28,944 bases of DNA from Pseudomonadota bacterium (lineage in GTDB: Bacteria > Pseudomonadota > Gammaproteobacteria > Burkholderiales > Burkholderiaceae_C): assembly GCA_021798395.1 (NCBI GenBank), contig JAJZHS010000002.1:1-28944 (forward strand). Direction: 5' to 3'. How positions within the stretch are numbered: the stretch's first letter is position 1; each line of letters starts with the position of its first letter. Both the position numbers and the translations under genes were made by a program. Below, piece after piece: positions 15,045-23,892 of the stretch. Under the pieces are notes generated by a model that worked only from the letters and a program-made list of their open reading frames with translations, was not told the origin of the DNA and ran no database searches.

Positions 15045-16439
15045 TTATATCAGTCCGTCCTTCCTCAAACCAGCCAATGTGTCGTTCAAACTTGCTCTGA
15101 TTCGATCAATCATCTGGTCGATCTCGGCGTGGGTGATGACCAGCGGCGGCGCGATGATCATCCGCTCCTCGACTGCGCGCATCACCACGCCGTTCTTGAA
15201 GCAGTTGTCGCGGCAGCGATAGCCGATTCCCAGCGCCGGGTCGAAATGCCGGCGCGTCGCCTTGTCCTGGTACAGCACCAGGCCGGCGACCATGCCCAGC
15301 GCCTGGGCGTCGCCGACCAGAGGATGGTCGTTCAGCGAGACGAAACGCTCTGCCAGGTACGGCGCGGTGTCGGCCGCCACGCGTTCGATCACGCCCTCGT
15401 CGCGCAGCGCGCGCACGTTGGCCATCGCCACCGCGCAGCACGTCGGGTGCCCGGAGTAGGTGAATCCGTGGTTGAAGTCGCCTCCGCGTTCGATCAGCAC
15501 CTTGGCCAGCCGGTCGCCGACCAGCACCCCGCCCAGCGGCAGGTAGCCCGAGGTCACGCCTTTGGCGAAGGTGATCAGGTCCGGACGCGTGCCGATGTGC
15601 GGATGCTGGCAGCCGAACCAGGTTCCCAGTCGTCCGAAGCCGCAGATGACTTCGTCGGAGACGAGCAAGATTCCGTACTTGTCGCAGATGCGCTGGATCT
15701 CGGGCCAGTAGCTGGCCGGCGGGATGATGACGCCGCCGGCGCCCTGCACCGGCTCGCCGATGAACGCGGCGACCTTGTCGGCGCCGAGTTCGACGATCTT
15801 CGCTTCCAGCCAGCCGGCCGCGCGCAGGCCGAAGTCGTGCTCGCTTTCGCCGTCGCGGCCGTGCTGCAGCCGGTACGGCTGGTCGATATGGACGATTCCC
15901 GGGATCGGCAGGTCGCCTTGCGCGTGCATGCCGGCCATGCCGCCGAGCGAGGCCGCGGCCATGGTGCTGCCGTGGTACGCGTTGTGCCGGCTGATGATGG
16001 TCTTGCGCTGCGGCTGGCCGAGCAGGTCCCAGTAGCGGCGCACCAGCCGGATCACCGTGTCGTTGCCTTCGGACCCCGAGTTGGTGAAAAACACGTGCTC
16101 GAAGCCGGGCGGCGCGATGTCGGCGAGCAGCGCGCCGAGTTGCGCGGCCGGCGCCGTGGTGGTCTTGAAGAACGCGTTGTAGAACGGCAGCTGGCGCATC
16201 TGCGCGGTCGCCGCGTCGATCAGGTCGGCGCGGCCGTAGCCGAGGTTCACGCACCACAGACCCGACATGCCGTCGATGATTTCGTTGCCGTCGGAGTCCC
16301 AGATGCGCACGCCGTCGCCGCGCACGATGACGCGCACGCCGGCGGCGTTCAGGTCCTTGGTGTCGCTGAAGGGGTGCAGGTGGTGCGCGGCGTCGAGCGC
16401 GCGCAGCGCGGCGGTGTCGAATTCGGTTCGGGTGGACAT
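15045..16439 (-). CDS. spuC: polyamine:pyruvate aminotransferase (SpuC type)
   Basis: PLP-dependent class III aminotransferase that moves an amino group from putrescine (or cadaverine/spermidine) to pyruvate, giving 4-aminobutyraldehyde and alanine. 464 residues, closely resembling Pseudomonas SpuC along its length: HHLHPFSD, GLWCVNLGYGR, QLPFYNAFF, FTNSGSEGNDTV, DEVICGFGR with Asp262 for the PLP ring nitrogen, FAKGVTSGYLPLGG with Lys293 for the PLP Schiff base, and FTYSGHP. The start at 16439 is 25 bases after puuA, same operon. The family often has SEAND where this has SEGND, a mild change. This gives the organism a direct transamination route next to the gamma-glutamyl route encoded by puuA/B/C/D. 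Confidence 0.92.
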   Translation of the reverse strand: MSTRTEFDTAALRALDAAHHLHPFSDTKDLNAAGVRVIVRGDGVRIWDSDGNEIIDGMSGLWCVNLGYGRADLIDAATAQMRQLPFYNAFFKTTTAPAAQLGALLADIAPPGFEHVFFTNSGSEGNDTVIRLVRRYWDLLGQPQRKTIISRHNAYHGSTMAAASLGGMAGMHAQGDLPIPGIVHIDQPYRLQHGRDGESEHDFGLRAAGWLEAKIVELGADKVAAFIGEPVQGAGGVIIPPASYWPEIQRICDKYGILLVSDEVICGFGRLGTWFGCQHPHIGTRPDLITFAKGVTSGYLPLGGVLVGDRLAKVLIERGGDFNHGFTYSGHPTCCAVAMANVRALRDEGVIERVAADTAPYLAERFVSLNDHPLVGDAQALGMVAGLVLYQDKATRRHFDPALGIGYRCRDNCFKNGVVMRAVEERMIIAPPLVITHAEIDQMIDRIRASLNDTLAGLRKDGLI

Positions 16440-16464
16440 GACGAGGCTCGGCTGAAACGTTGGA

Positions 16465-17838
16465 TCAAACGTGAAGCAGAAGGTGTTCGCGTTCCCAGGG
16501 GCTGATCACCTTCATGAATTCGGCGTATTCGCTCATCTTCACGGCTTTGTAGATGCCGCAGAATCGGCGCCCGAGGACGTTCTCGAGTTCGGGGACCTCG
16601 TCGAGCATGCGCACCGACTCGGACAGGCTTTGCGGCAGCGGGATCGCGTTCGGGGTGCTGTACGCGTTGCCCTTCATTTCGGGCAGCGGCTCGATGTCGT
16701 TGACCATGCCCAGGTAGCCGCACGCCAGGCTGGCGGCCAGCGCGACGTAGGGGTTGGCGTCGGCGCCGATGACGCGGTTTTCCATGCGCCGGTTCTCGGC
16801 GTTCGAGTTGGGCACGCGGATGCCGACGGTGCGGTTGTCGGCGCCCCATTCGACGTTGGTCGGCGCCGCGGTGTTGGCGACCAGCCGGCGGTACGAGTTG
16901 ACGTAGGGAGCGAACAGCGCCATGACGTGCGGAACGTATTTCTGCAAGCCGCCGATGTAGTGGCTGAATGCTTCCGACGCGCTGCCGTCCTCGTTGCTGA
17001 AGATGTTGCGGCCGGTCTTTCGGTCGACGATGCTCTGGTGCACGTGCATCGCGCTGCCGGGTTCGCCGGCCATCGGCTTGGCCATGAAGGTGGCGAACAT
17101 GTTGTGGCGCAAAGCAGCCTCGCGCAGGGTGCGCTTGAAGAAGAACACCTTGTCGGCGAGTTCCAGCGGGTTGCCGTGCAGGAAGTTGATTTCCATCTGG
17201 CCGGCACCGATTTCGTGAATCAGGGTGTCGACGTCGAGGTCCATCGCGTCGCAGTAGTCGTAGATGTCCTCGAACAGCGGGTCGAACTCGTTGACCGCGT
17301 CGATGCTGTAGTGCTGGCGCGAGGTCTCGGCGCGACCGCTGCGGCCGATCGGCGGGCGCAGCGGCTGGTCCGGGTCGGTGTTCTTGTCGACCAGGTAGAA
17401 CTCGAGCTCGGGAGCGACCACCGGCTCCCAGCCGCGCTCGGCGTACAGCGCCAGCACGTTCTTCAGCACCGTGCGCGGCGCGTAGTCGACCGGCTGCCCG
17501 TCGCGGAAATAGCAGTCGTGGATGACCTGGGCGGTCGGATCGGTGGCCCACGGCACCAGGCGCACGGTCGACGGATCCGGAACCAGGTTCATGTCGCGGT
17601 CGGTGTCGGCGATCAGCGAGTCGATGCGCTCGTCCTCGGGCCAGTTGCCGGTCACGGTCAGCCCGATGATGCTTTCGGGAAGCCGCATGCCGCGATCTTC
17701 GGTGAATTTGCTGCGCGGCAGGATCTTGCCGCGCGCCACGCCGGTCAGGTCGGGCACCAGACATTCGATTTCGGTGATGCGGCGTTCATTGAGCCAACGT
17801 TCGAGATCGTTGAAGCTCCACTGTGTGCGATGGTCCAT
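16465..17838 (-). CDS. puuA: gamma-glutamylputrescine synthetase (glutamine synthetase family)
   Basis: ATP-dependent ligation of glutamate to putrescine, first step of the Puu pathway. 457 residues, typical of PuuA and similar GlnA-like ligases, and shorter than the housekeeping GlnA. Visible segments: N-terminal ECLVPDLTGVARGKILP, metal-binding Glu144 and Glu146 in APELEFYLV, GAGQMEINFLHGNPLELAD, the His-containing GSAMHVHQS, and NRRMENRVIGADANPY. No adenylylation-type NLYDLP loop was seen. It lies between puuD (66 bases) and spuC (25 bases). A spermidine- or monoamine-specific relative (GlnA2/GlnA4-like) cannot be excluded from sequence alone, but puuB, puuC and puuD nearby favour PuuA. 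Confidence 0.9.
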   Translation of the reverse strand: MDHRTQWSFNDLERWLNERRITEIECLVPDLTGVARGKILPRSKFTEDRGMRLPESIIGLTVTGNWPEDERIDSLIADTDRDMNLVPDPSTVRLVPWATDPTAQVIHDCYFRDGQPVDYAPRTVLKNVLALYAERGWEPVVAPELEFYLVDKNTDPDQPLRPPIGRSGRAETSRQHYSIDAVNEFDPLFEDIYDYCDAMDLDVDTLIHEIGAGQMEINFLHGNPLELADKVFFFKRTLREAALRHNMFATFMAKPMAGEPGSAMHVHQSIVDRKTGRNIFSNEDGSASEAFSHYIGGLQKYVPHVMALFAPYVNSYRRLVANTAAPTNVEWGADNRTVGIRVPNSNAENRRMENRVIGADANPYVALAASLACGYLGMVNDIEPLPEMKGNAYSTPNAIPLPQSLSESVRMLDEVPELENVLGRRFCGIYKAVKMSEYAEFMKVISPWEREHLLLHV

Positions 17839-17904
17839 GGGATTGGTTCGTTCGAGAAAGTCGCGTTGTGCGTGTCGTGCCCGGCGGATGCCGCCGCGGT
17901 GGCG

Positions 17905-18693
17905 TCAGGCGGTCTCCGACGGGTGCAGGCGCGCACGGCGCGCCGCGGCGCGCGCGCGGCAGGCATCACCGAACGCGGCGAACAGCGCGCGCGACACCGG
18001 ATTGCCCGCCGCGCGCCATTCCGGGTGCCATTGCACCGCGAGCAGGAAACCGTCCGCGTCGCGGTGGCTGTAGGCCTCGATCAGGCCGTCGGGCGCGTGC
18101 GCCTCGGCGACCAGTTCTCCGGCCAGGCGTCGGATGCCCTGGCCGTGAAGGCTGTTGACGGTCCACTCGGACGCGCCGACGATGCGCTCGATGCGCGAAC
18201 CGCGCACCGCGCGCACCGCATGCGCGGGACCGTACTGGGCTTCGATGTCGTCGCCGCCTTCGCGGTGGTCGTGGTAGCCGGGGGTGCGGTGCACCTGCTG
18301 CAGCAGGGAGCCGCCGAGCGCGACGTTGATCTCCTGGAAGCCGCGGCAGATGCCGAGCACCGGAACGCCGTGGAGCAGCGCGGCACGCACCAGCGGCAAC
18401 GTGGTCGCGTCGCGCGCCGGATCGGCCGGCGAGTCGGCGTTGGCGGGCGTTTCGCCGTAGTGGTGCGGCTCGATGTTCGATGGCGAACCGGTCAGCACCA
18501 GGCCGTCGACCCGCGCCAGCAGAGCGTCCACCGGAAGCCTGGTGCCGTACGCGGGAAGCAGCAGCGGAAGGCAGCGCGACAGGTCGAGCACGGGATCCGC
18601 GTACTTCTGCGCCACCGCGTAGGTCGGGTGGCCGGACAGGTCCTTCAGGTCGGTGGACACGGCCACCAGCGGCAAGTCGGATTCGGTTGTCAT
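17905..18693 (-). CDS. puuD: gamma-glutamyl-gamma-aminobutyrate hydrolase (class I GATase family)
   Basis: Splits gamma-glutamyl-GABA to GABA and glutamate, last step of the Puu pathway. 262 residues. Nucleophile Cys116 in LGICRGFQEINV, catalytic His224 and Glu226 in QWHPEW; also TGSPSNIEPHHYG and NSLHGQGIRRL, both typical of PuuD. First gene of the leftward polyamine unit and divergent from the MocR regulator, with 219 bases between the start codons. No strong ribosome site precedes the ATG at 18693. The next step, GABA transaminase and succinate semialdehyde dehydrogenase, is not in the window. Confidence 0.92.
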   Translation of the reverse strand: MTTESDLPLVAVSTDLKDLSGHPTYAVAQKYADPVLDLSRCLPLLLPAYGTRLPVDALLARVDGLVLTGSPSNIEPHHYGETPANADSPADPARDATTLPLVRAALLHGVPVLGICRGFQEINVALGGSLLQQVHRTPGYHDHREGGDDIEAQYGPAHAVRAVRGSRIERIVGASEWTVNSLHGQGIRRLAGELVAEAHAPDGLIEAYSHRDADGFLLAVQWHPEWRAAGNPVSRALFAAFGDACRARAAARRARLHPSETA

Positions 18694-18912
18694 GATCGTT
18701 GTCGGGGCCTCGTGGCGCCTGAAAACCTAGGGTTTTCCACTAGTTAGCGCGAGCCCTTGGGTTGAAGATACGCGATCAGTGGCACCCCCGATAGTTCCAC
18801 TCTAGGCTTTTCCGACGGGGCCAATTAAGCTTATTGTCAGGTTTGATTCGAGTTCTTATTGATCGCGCGCGGGTGAATCAGCCGATTTGACCAATTACCT
18901 TCGAAAAATTGA
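18694..18912. promoter_or_regulatory. divergent control region between puuD and the MocR gene
   Basis: AT-rich 219-base gap. It holds three CTAG tetranucleotides (18727, 18740, 18802), a 12-base direct repeat with one mismatch (CTAGGGTTTTCC at 18727-18738, CTAGGCTTTTCC at 18802-18813), TTCCACT twice (18735, 18795), and the 8-base palindrome TAAGCTTA (18826-18833). Repeated sites are the usual mode of binding for MocR dimers. No clear -35/-10 pair could be fixed for either gene. Confidence 0.6.
18721..18737. promoter_or_regulatory. inverted repeat, candidate operator upstream of puuD
   Basis: GAAAACC-TAG-GGTTTTC has perfect 7-base arms and lies 28 bases before the puuD ATG. As DNA it could be an operator; as RNA it could fold in the puuD leader. 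Its right arm belongs to the repeat found again 75 bases away. Confidence 0.45.
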
Positions 18913-20406
18913 ATGCGCTCTTGTGACCTTGCCGAGCTGCTGCTGACCGAACTGCATCGGGCCGACAGCCCGCAGCAGAAGGCGCCCCTGAATCGCCGCT
19001 TGTACCACACGCTGCGCGGCACCATCCTGGCCGGGAAGCTGACCGCCGGCACCCGGCTGCCGTCGACCCGCGACCTGGCGCGCGACCTCGACCTGTCGCG
19101 CAACACCGTGATGTCGGCGATCGGGCAACTGGCCGCCGAAGGCTACCTGACCGCGCAGCAGGGCAGCGGCACCTTCGTCTCGGCGACCTTGCCCGACCAG
19201 CGGCCGCTGACCCCGGCGCGCGCGGCGGCGCCGCAGCGCAACCCGCGCATCCTGTCGCGTCGCGGCGCCTTGCTGACCCGCAGTTCGGGCGCCGAGCGCC
19301 TGGAAGTACAGCCCTTCGCTCCGGGCAGCGCCGACTACAGCGAGTTCCCGATCCAGCTGTGGCACAAGCTGCAGGCCAAGTACTGGCGCACCCTCGACCG
19401 CGACCTGCTCGACTACGGCCAGCGCGGCGGCCACATGCCCTTGCGCCGCGCCATCGCGCAGTACCTGACGCTGTCGCGTTCGGTGCGGGTGACTCCCGAG
19501 CAGGTGTTCATCACCGCGGGGACGCAGCAGGCGATCGACCTGACCGCGCGACTGCTGACCGACCACGGCGACCTGGCCTGGGTCGAGAACCCGTGCTACT
19601 GGGGCGCGCGCGCGGCGCTGCTCGCCGCCGGGTTGCGGCTGCACGCGGTGGCGGTCGACGCCGAGGGCATCGCGCCGCTGCCGACCGACTGGCACGCGGC
19701 TCCGCGGTTGATCTACGTGACTCCGTCGCATCAGTACCCGCTCGGACATGTGATGAGCCTGCAGCGCCGGCGCGCGCTGCTGGAGTTCGCCGCCCGCCGC
19801 CGCTGCTGGATTTTCGAAGATGATTACGACAGCGAGTTGCGCTATGGCGGAAGGCCGTACGCCAGCCTGCAGGGCCTCGACGTCGACGCGCAGGTCCTGT
19901 ATTCGGGGACGTTCTCCAAGGTCATGTATCCCGGAATCCGGCTGGGCTATCTGGTGGTTCCTGCCGACCTGGTCGAGGCCTTCGACCGCGGGCTGTACGA
20001 CCTCTACCGGCCGGGGCAGCTGATGCTGCAGGCGGCGCTGACCGACTTCATCAACGAAGGCCACTTCAACACCCTGATCCGGCGGCTGCGCGTGGCTTAC
20101 CAGGCGCGGCGCGACGAACTGTCGCGTCGCATCCAGCAGATGCTCGGCGCGCGGGTGCGGATTTCGGGGCAGGACTCGGGCCTGCACCTGTGCCTGCTGT
20201 TCGAGGGGCGCGACGCGGCGGTCGACGACGAATGGGTCGCCGCGCAGCTGGCGGTGCACGGCATCAGCGTGCGTCCGCTGTCGCGCTACTACGTCGACGG
20301 CCCGGTCGCGCGCGGGCTGATCGTCGCCTACTCCTACGTGCCGACCGAACGCGTGGCGCCGTGGGCCAAGCGGCTGTGCGAACTGCTGCTGCAGGCGCTG
20401 GGCTGA
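18913..20406 (+). CDS. GntR/MocR-type regulator with aminotransferase-like domain
   Basis: Transcription factor of 497 residues. Winged helix about 28-92 (LYHTLRGTILAGKLTAGTRLPSTRDLA, then NTVMSAIGQLAAEGYL and GSGTFV), linker, and a fold type I aminotransferase-like domain about 130-495. PLP-binding Lys336 in SGTFSKVMYPGIRLGYL and the Asp pair in FEDDYDSELRYGG are kept, so PLP binding is likely. Relatives such as GabR and PdxR sense PLP or amino compounds that react with it; a polyamine or GABA as ligand is inferred from the divergent puuD operon. Start at 18913 has only a weak ribosome site, but it places the helix-turn-helix at the normal distance. Converges with the ATPase gene to its right. 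Confidence 0.88.
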   Translation: MRSCDLAELLLTELHRADSPQQKAPLNRRLYHTLRGTILAGKLTAGTRLPSTRDLARDLDLSRNTVMSAIGQLAAEGYLTAQQGSGTFVSATLPDQRPLTPARAAAPQRNPRILSRRGALLTRSSGAERLEVQPFAPGSADYSEFPIQLWHKLQAKYWRTLDRDLLDYGQRGGHMPLRRAIAQYLTLSRSVRVTPEQVFITAGTQQAIDLTARLLTDHGDLAWVENPCYWGARAALLAAGLRLHAVAVDAEGIAPLPTDWHAAPRLIYVTPSHQYPLGHVMSLQRRRALLEFAARRRCWIFEDDYDSELRYGGRPYASLQGLDVDAQVLYSGTFSKVMYPGIRLGYLVVPADLVEAFDRGLYDLYRPGQLMLQAALTDFINEGHFNTLIRRLRVAYQARRDELSRRIQQMLGARVRISGQDSGLHLCLLFEGRDAAVDDEWVAAQLAVHGISVRPLSRYYVDGPVARGLIVAYSYVPTERVAPWAKRLCELLLQALG

Positions 20407-20432
20407 CGCGCGGCCCGGGTTCAGGCCGCGCG
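20407..20432. terminator. hairpin between convergent MocR and LivF-type genes
   Basis: CGCGCGGCC (20407-20415) and GGCCGCGCG (20424-20432) form a perfect 9-bp stem with an 8-base loop. It begins one base after the regulator stop codon and covers the end of the facing ATPase gene. There is no T-run on either side, so termination efficiency is uncertain. Confidence 0.45.
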
Positions 20433-21131
20433 CGACACGCCGGCCAGTTGTTCCATGCGCGCGGTGTCGGCCAGCAATTCGCTGCCCGCGCCCTCGAACA
20501 CCACTTCGCCTTCGCCGAGCACATAGGCGCGGTCGGCCAGCTGCAGCGCCAGGTAGGCGTTCTGCTCGACCAGCAGCACGGCGATTCCGTCGGCCTTCAT
20601 GCGGGCGATGGTGCGCATGACATCCTGCACGATGATCGGCGCCAGCCCCTGCGACGGCTCGTCGAGGATCAGCAGCCTGGGGTTGAGCAGCAGCGCGCGC
20701 GCGATCGCCAGCATTTCCTGCTCGCCGCCTGACAGCCGCCCTCCCTTGCTGGTGCGGCGCTCGTACAGCCGCGGGAACAGCTGGTAGACCTTGTCGATGT
20801 TCCACGCGCCCGCGGTTTCGCGCGCCACCAGCAGGTTTTCGTGCACCGACAGGTGGCCGAAGATCTTGCGTCCTTCGGGGACGTAGCCGACTCCGGCGGC
20901 GGCCATCTGGTGCGGCTGGCTGCCGGTCATGTCGCGGCCGAACAGCCGGATCGCGCCCTGCCGCGGCGGCGTGAGCCCCATCACGGAGCGCATGGTCGTC
21001 GTCTTGCCGGCGCCGTTGCGTCCGAGCAGCGCGACCAGTTCGCCTTCGCCGACCGTCAACGACACCCCGTCGAGGATGTGGCTCTTGCCGTAGTAGGTAT
21101 GGATCTTGTCGACTTCGAGAACGGTGTTCAT
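20421..21131 (-). CDS. livF: branched-chain amino acid/amide ABC transporter ATPase (LivF type)
   Basis: Second ATPase of a HAAT-family importer, 236 residues. Walker A LLGRNGAGKTTT with Lys43, signature LSGGEQE, Walker B LLILDEPSQGLAP, and the LivF-typical GYVPEGRKIFGHLSVHENL and LLVEQNAYLAL. Ten bases separate it from the livG stop. Last gene of the five-gene transporter unit. The substrate is not readable from the ATPase; Liv is used as a family name only. Confidence 0.9.
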   Translation of the reverse strand: MNTVLEVDKIHTYYGKSHILDGVSLTVGEGELVALLGRNGAGKTTTMRSVMGLTPPRQGAIRLFGRDMTGSQPHQMAAAGVGYVPEGRKIFGHLSVHENLLVARETAGAWNIDKVYQLFPRLYERRTSKGGRLSGGEQEMLAIARALLLNPRLLILDEPSQGLAPIIVQDVMRTIARMKADGIAVLLVEQNAYLALQLADRAYVLGEGEVVFEGAGSELLADTARMEQLAGVSRAA

Positions 21132-21141
21132 GCGCGTGTCC

Positions 21142-21894
21142 TCATGCGGCCTGGCCGAGATAGGCGGCCTGCACCTTCGGATTGTTGGCGATCTCGTGCG
21201 CGGTGCCCTCGGCCAGCAGGTGGCCGTTGTCGAGCACCGTGATGCGGTCGGCGATGCCGAAGACGATTTCCATGTCGTGTTCGACGAACAGCGTCGTGAT
21301 CTGCCGGTCCTTGTTCAGGCGGCGGATCAGTGCGGTCATGTTCTGCGTCTCCTCGTCGCCCATGCCTGCGGTGGGCTCGTCGAGCAGCAGCAGCTTCGGG
21401 TGCCGCGACAGCGCGATGCCGATCTCGACCACGCGCTGGTCGCCGTGCGAGAGCTCGCCGGCGACGCGGTCGGCCTTGGCCGTGATGCCGACCATGTCCA
21501 TCAGTTCCTGCGCGCGGTCGTCGATGCGCGTGCGCAGCGCGCGGCCCATCCACGGCCGGTGGCTGACGCCCATGGCGACTTCGGCAGCGATGCGCAGGTT
21601 TTCGTACACCGTCAGCGAGAGAAAGATCTCGGTGATCTGGAAGGTGCGGATGATGCCGCGCTTGACCAGTTCGGTCGGGTTGACGCGCGCGATGCGCTGG
21701 CCGTCGAAGACGATTTCACCGCTGCTCGGCGGAAAGAAACCGCTGATCAGGTTGAACAGCGTGGTCTTGCCGGCGCCGTTCGGGCCGATCACCGCGCGCA
21801 GCTCGCCCGGGGCGACGTCGATCGAGATGTCGGTCAGCGCCTGTAGCGCGCCGAAGCGACGCGAGACGCTGTCGAGCTTGAGCAGGCTGGTCAT
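21142..21894 (-). CDS. livG: branched-chain amino acid/amide ABC transporter ATPase (LivG type)
   Basis: First ATPase of the importer, 250 residues. Walker A IGPNGAGKTT with Lys43, the LivG-type FQITEIFLSLTVYENL, a variant signature LSHGDQR, Walker B LLLLDEPTAGMGDEE and the His switch VEHDMEIVFGIADRI. LSHGDQR, rather than LSGGQ, is usual for UrtD-like and some LivG-like ATPases. The ATG at 21894 overlaps the LivM stop by ATGA; a long in-frame extension through livM is a shadow. Confidence 0.9.
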   Translation of the reverse strand: MTSLLKLDSVSRRFGALQALTDISIDVAPGELRAVIGPNGAGKTTLFNLISGFFPPSSGEIVFDGQRIARVNPTELVKRGIIRTFQITEIFLSLTVYENLRIAAEVAMGVSHRPWMGRALRTRIDDRAQELMDMVGITAKADRVAGELSHGDQRVVEIGIALSRHPKLLLLDEPTAGMGDEETQNMTALIRRLNKDRQITTLFVEHDMEIVFGIADRITVLDNGHLLAEGTAHEIANNPKVQAAYLGQAA

Positions 21895-22889
21895 TGTTTC
21901 TTGCTCCGGTGCTGGAGGAAGCCCATGATGCCGAGCGGGAAGAACAGCACCGAGAGGACGAAGATCAGGCCGATCACCGACATCCAGTTCTGCGTCACGT
22001 TGCTCGCGTAGTCGCGCACCAGGACGAAAATCGCAGCGCCGACGAACGGTCCCCAGAAGCTGCGCATGCCGCCGAGCACGGCGATGATCACCAGGTCGCC
22101 GGAAAGCGAGTTGGCCATGCTGTTCGGCGAGGTGAAGTTGTCGAGCAGGGCGTTGAGGCCCCCGGCCAGCGCGACGATGAACCCCGAGATGGCGAACGAC
22201 ACCGCGGCGTAGCGCTGCACCTTGACGCCGAGGAAGGTCAGCCGCTTGTGGTTTTCGCGCACGGCGACGAAGGTGTGCCCCAGCGGCGCGTTCAGCACCA
22301 CCCACAGCACCGCGGCGCCGAGCGCGAAGCACAGCAGCACCAGGTAATAAAAGCCGGTCGAACCCAGCGTCCACTGCACACCGGGCAGCACCGCGATCGG
22401 ATGGCGCTTGAAGCCGGTGAGTCCGTCGTAGCCTCCGGTCAGCGAAGCCCAGCGAATGGCGACGAAATAGAACAGCTGGCCGATCGCGATGGTGATCATC
22501 GCGAAGTAGATTCCGCGCCGGCGCACGACCACCGGCGCCAGAACGGTCGCGGCGAGGCCGCCGAGCAGCGTGCCGCACAGCAGTGCCAGCGGCACGCTGG
22601 GCGGGCCGTACTTGAGCAGCATGCCGACGCCGTAGGCGCCCAGGCCGAAATACGCCGCGTGGCCGAACGACAGTCCGCCCGTGAACCCGAGCAGCAGGTT
22701 CAGGCCCATCGCGGCCAGGCCGTAGATCAGCACCCGCGAGGCGATATCGTTGTAGCCGCCGACGTAGTGCAGCCATGCCGGCGCGGTCACCAGCAGCGCG
22801 CCGAGCAGCGCGGTGCTGCGCCAGTTGCGCATCCCGGGCGCTGCGGCGCCGGCCGGAGCGCGCAGGATCGAGGAGATGTCGGTTTTCAT
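21891..22889 (-). CDS. livM: branched-chain amino acid/amide ABC transporter permease (LivM type)
   Basis: Inner-membrane permease, 332 residues, about nine or ten membrane segments. The LivM signature GFTGGLSFGHAAYFGLGAYG is at about 68-87, and the ATPase-contact segment VRENHKRLTFLGVKVQRYA is at about 209-227, followed by GDLVIIAVLGGMRSFWGPF. ATGA overlaps join it to livH upstream and livG downstream, so the three are one co-translated unit. The N-terminal 25 residues are hydrophilic and variable. Confidence 0.9.
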   Translation of the reverse strand: MKTDISSILRAPAGAAAPGMRNWRSTALLGALLVTAPAWLHYVGGYNDIASRVLIYGLAAMGLNLLLGFTGGLSFGHAAYFGLGAYGVGMLLKYGPPSVPLALLCGTLLGGLAATVLAPVVVRRRGIYFAMITIAIGQLFYFVAIRWASLTGGYDGLTGFKRHPIAVLPGVQWTLGSTGFYYLVLLCFALGAAVLWVVLNAPLGHTFVAVRENHKRLTFLGVKVQRYAAVSFAISGFIVALAGGLNALLDNFTSPNSMANSLSGDLVIIAVLGGMRSFWGPFVGAAIFVLVRDYASNVTQNWMSVIGLIFVLSVLFFPLGIMGFLQHRSKKQ

Positions 22890-23755
22890 TCGAGCAGGCC
22901 CTCCTGGCCCATCAGGCCGCGCGGGCGCACGACCAGCATCAGCCCCATGATGAGATAGATCACCGCCTCGCTGGCGGACGGGTAGAACGCCGTGGTGATT
23001 CCGGAGGCGACTCCGATCAGCAGCCCTCCGAGCAGCGAGCCGAGCAGCGAGCCGACCCCGCCGACGACGATCGCGACGAACGCCGGCATCAGCAGCCCGT
23101 CGCCCATGGTCGGGTCGAGGCCGAGCTGGCCGGCGGCGAGGATTCCGGCGATTCCGGCGAACACGATGCCGATGACGAAGTTGGCGCTGCGCAGCAGGTA
23201 GATGTTGACGCCCATCGCCGAGACCGTTTCCAGGTCGGCGTTGCCGGCGCGGATGCGGATTCCAAGCCGTGTGAAGCGCAGCACCGCGAACAGCGCCGCG
23301 GTTCCGACCAGCGCGACCGCGACCACGAACAGCCGGTAGCCGGTGAGGAAGAAGTACGTGTTGCTCAGCGGATGGCCGAGCGCGTCGGGAATCGCCAGCG
23401 GAACGCCGATCGGCCCCCAGATGGTGCGTATCGCGTCCTCGATGATCATCGCCAGGCCGAACGTCAGCAGCAGCGAATACAGCGGGTCGCGTCGGTACAG
23501 GCGGCGCACCAGCAGAACCTCGACGACGAGCCCGAGCACGCCGGCAAGCAGCGGCGCGACCAGCAGCGCGCCCCAGAACCCCAGGTGCGGTGCCAGCGAG
23601 TAGGCGAAATACGCGGCCAGGGCCATGAACGAGCCCTGCGCGAAGTTGATGGTGTTGTTCAGGCCCAGGATGAGGGCCAGGCCGAGCGCCAGCAGCGCGT
23701 AGAACGCGCCGGTGATCAGCCCGTTGAACACATTGAAGACCAGGACGATGTTCAA
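22886..23755 (-). CDS. livH: branched-chain amino acid/amide ABC transporter permease (LivH type)
   Basis: Inner-membrane permease, 289 residues from a TTG start at 23755, about eight membrane segments. Typical stretches: NVFNGLITGAFYALLALGLALI, LNNTINFAQGSFMALAAY, the contact loop VSAMGVNIYLLRSANFVIG, and VGGVGSLLGSLLGGLLIG. The TTG is chosen because GGAG lies eight bases upstream and the protein then begins right at the first membrane segment, as in the family. An ATG at 23839 would add 28 non-conserved residues and has no ribosome site. Ends in an ATGA overlap with livM. Confidence 0.88.
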   Translation of the reverse strand: MNIVLVFNVFNGLITGAFYALLALGLALILGLNNTINFAQGSFMALAAYFAYSLAPHLGFWGALLVAPLLAGVLGLVVEVLLVRRLYRRDPLYSLLLTFGLAMIIEDAIRTIWGPIGVPLAIPDALGHPLSNTYFFLTGYRLFVVAVALVGTAALFAVLRFTRLGIRIRAGNADLETVSAMGVNIYLLRSANFVIGIVFAGIAGILAAGQLGLDPTMGDGLLMPAFVAIVVGGVGSLLGSLLGGLLIGVASGITTAFYPSASEAVIYLIMGLMLVVRPRGLMGQEGLLE

Positions 23756-23763
23756 GGCGGGAT

Positions 23764-23767
23764 CTCC
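23764..23767 (-). promoter_or_regulatory. ribosome binding site deciding the livH TTG start
   Basis: GGAG on the minus strand, eight bases before the TTG at 23755. The competing ATG at 23839 has no comparable purine run. Confidence 0.45.
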
Positions 23768-23892
23768 GCGGAGTCGGATTTCAGGTGCGCGCGCGCCGAG
23801 CGCGGGCGCGTCGCGGGACGGGATGGGCGACGCCGCCATCGTGCGCCGCGCGGAGCCGGTTCGACGGCGCCGCGCGGCCCCCCAGGTTGCCG

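Noticed and set aside
18779..18793. TGGCAC on the plus strand before the MocR gene as a sigma-54 -24 element
   Set aside because: The required TTGC at the -12 position is absent (ATAG instead).
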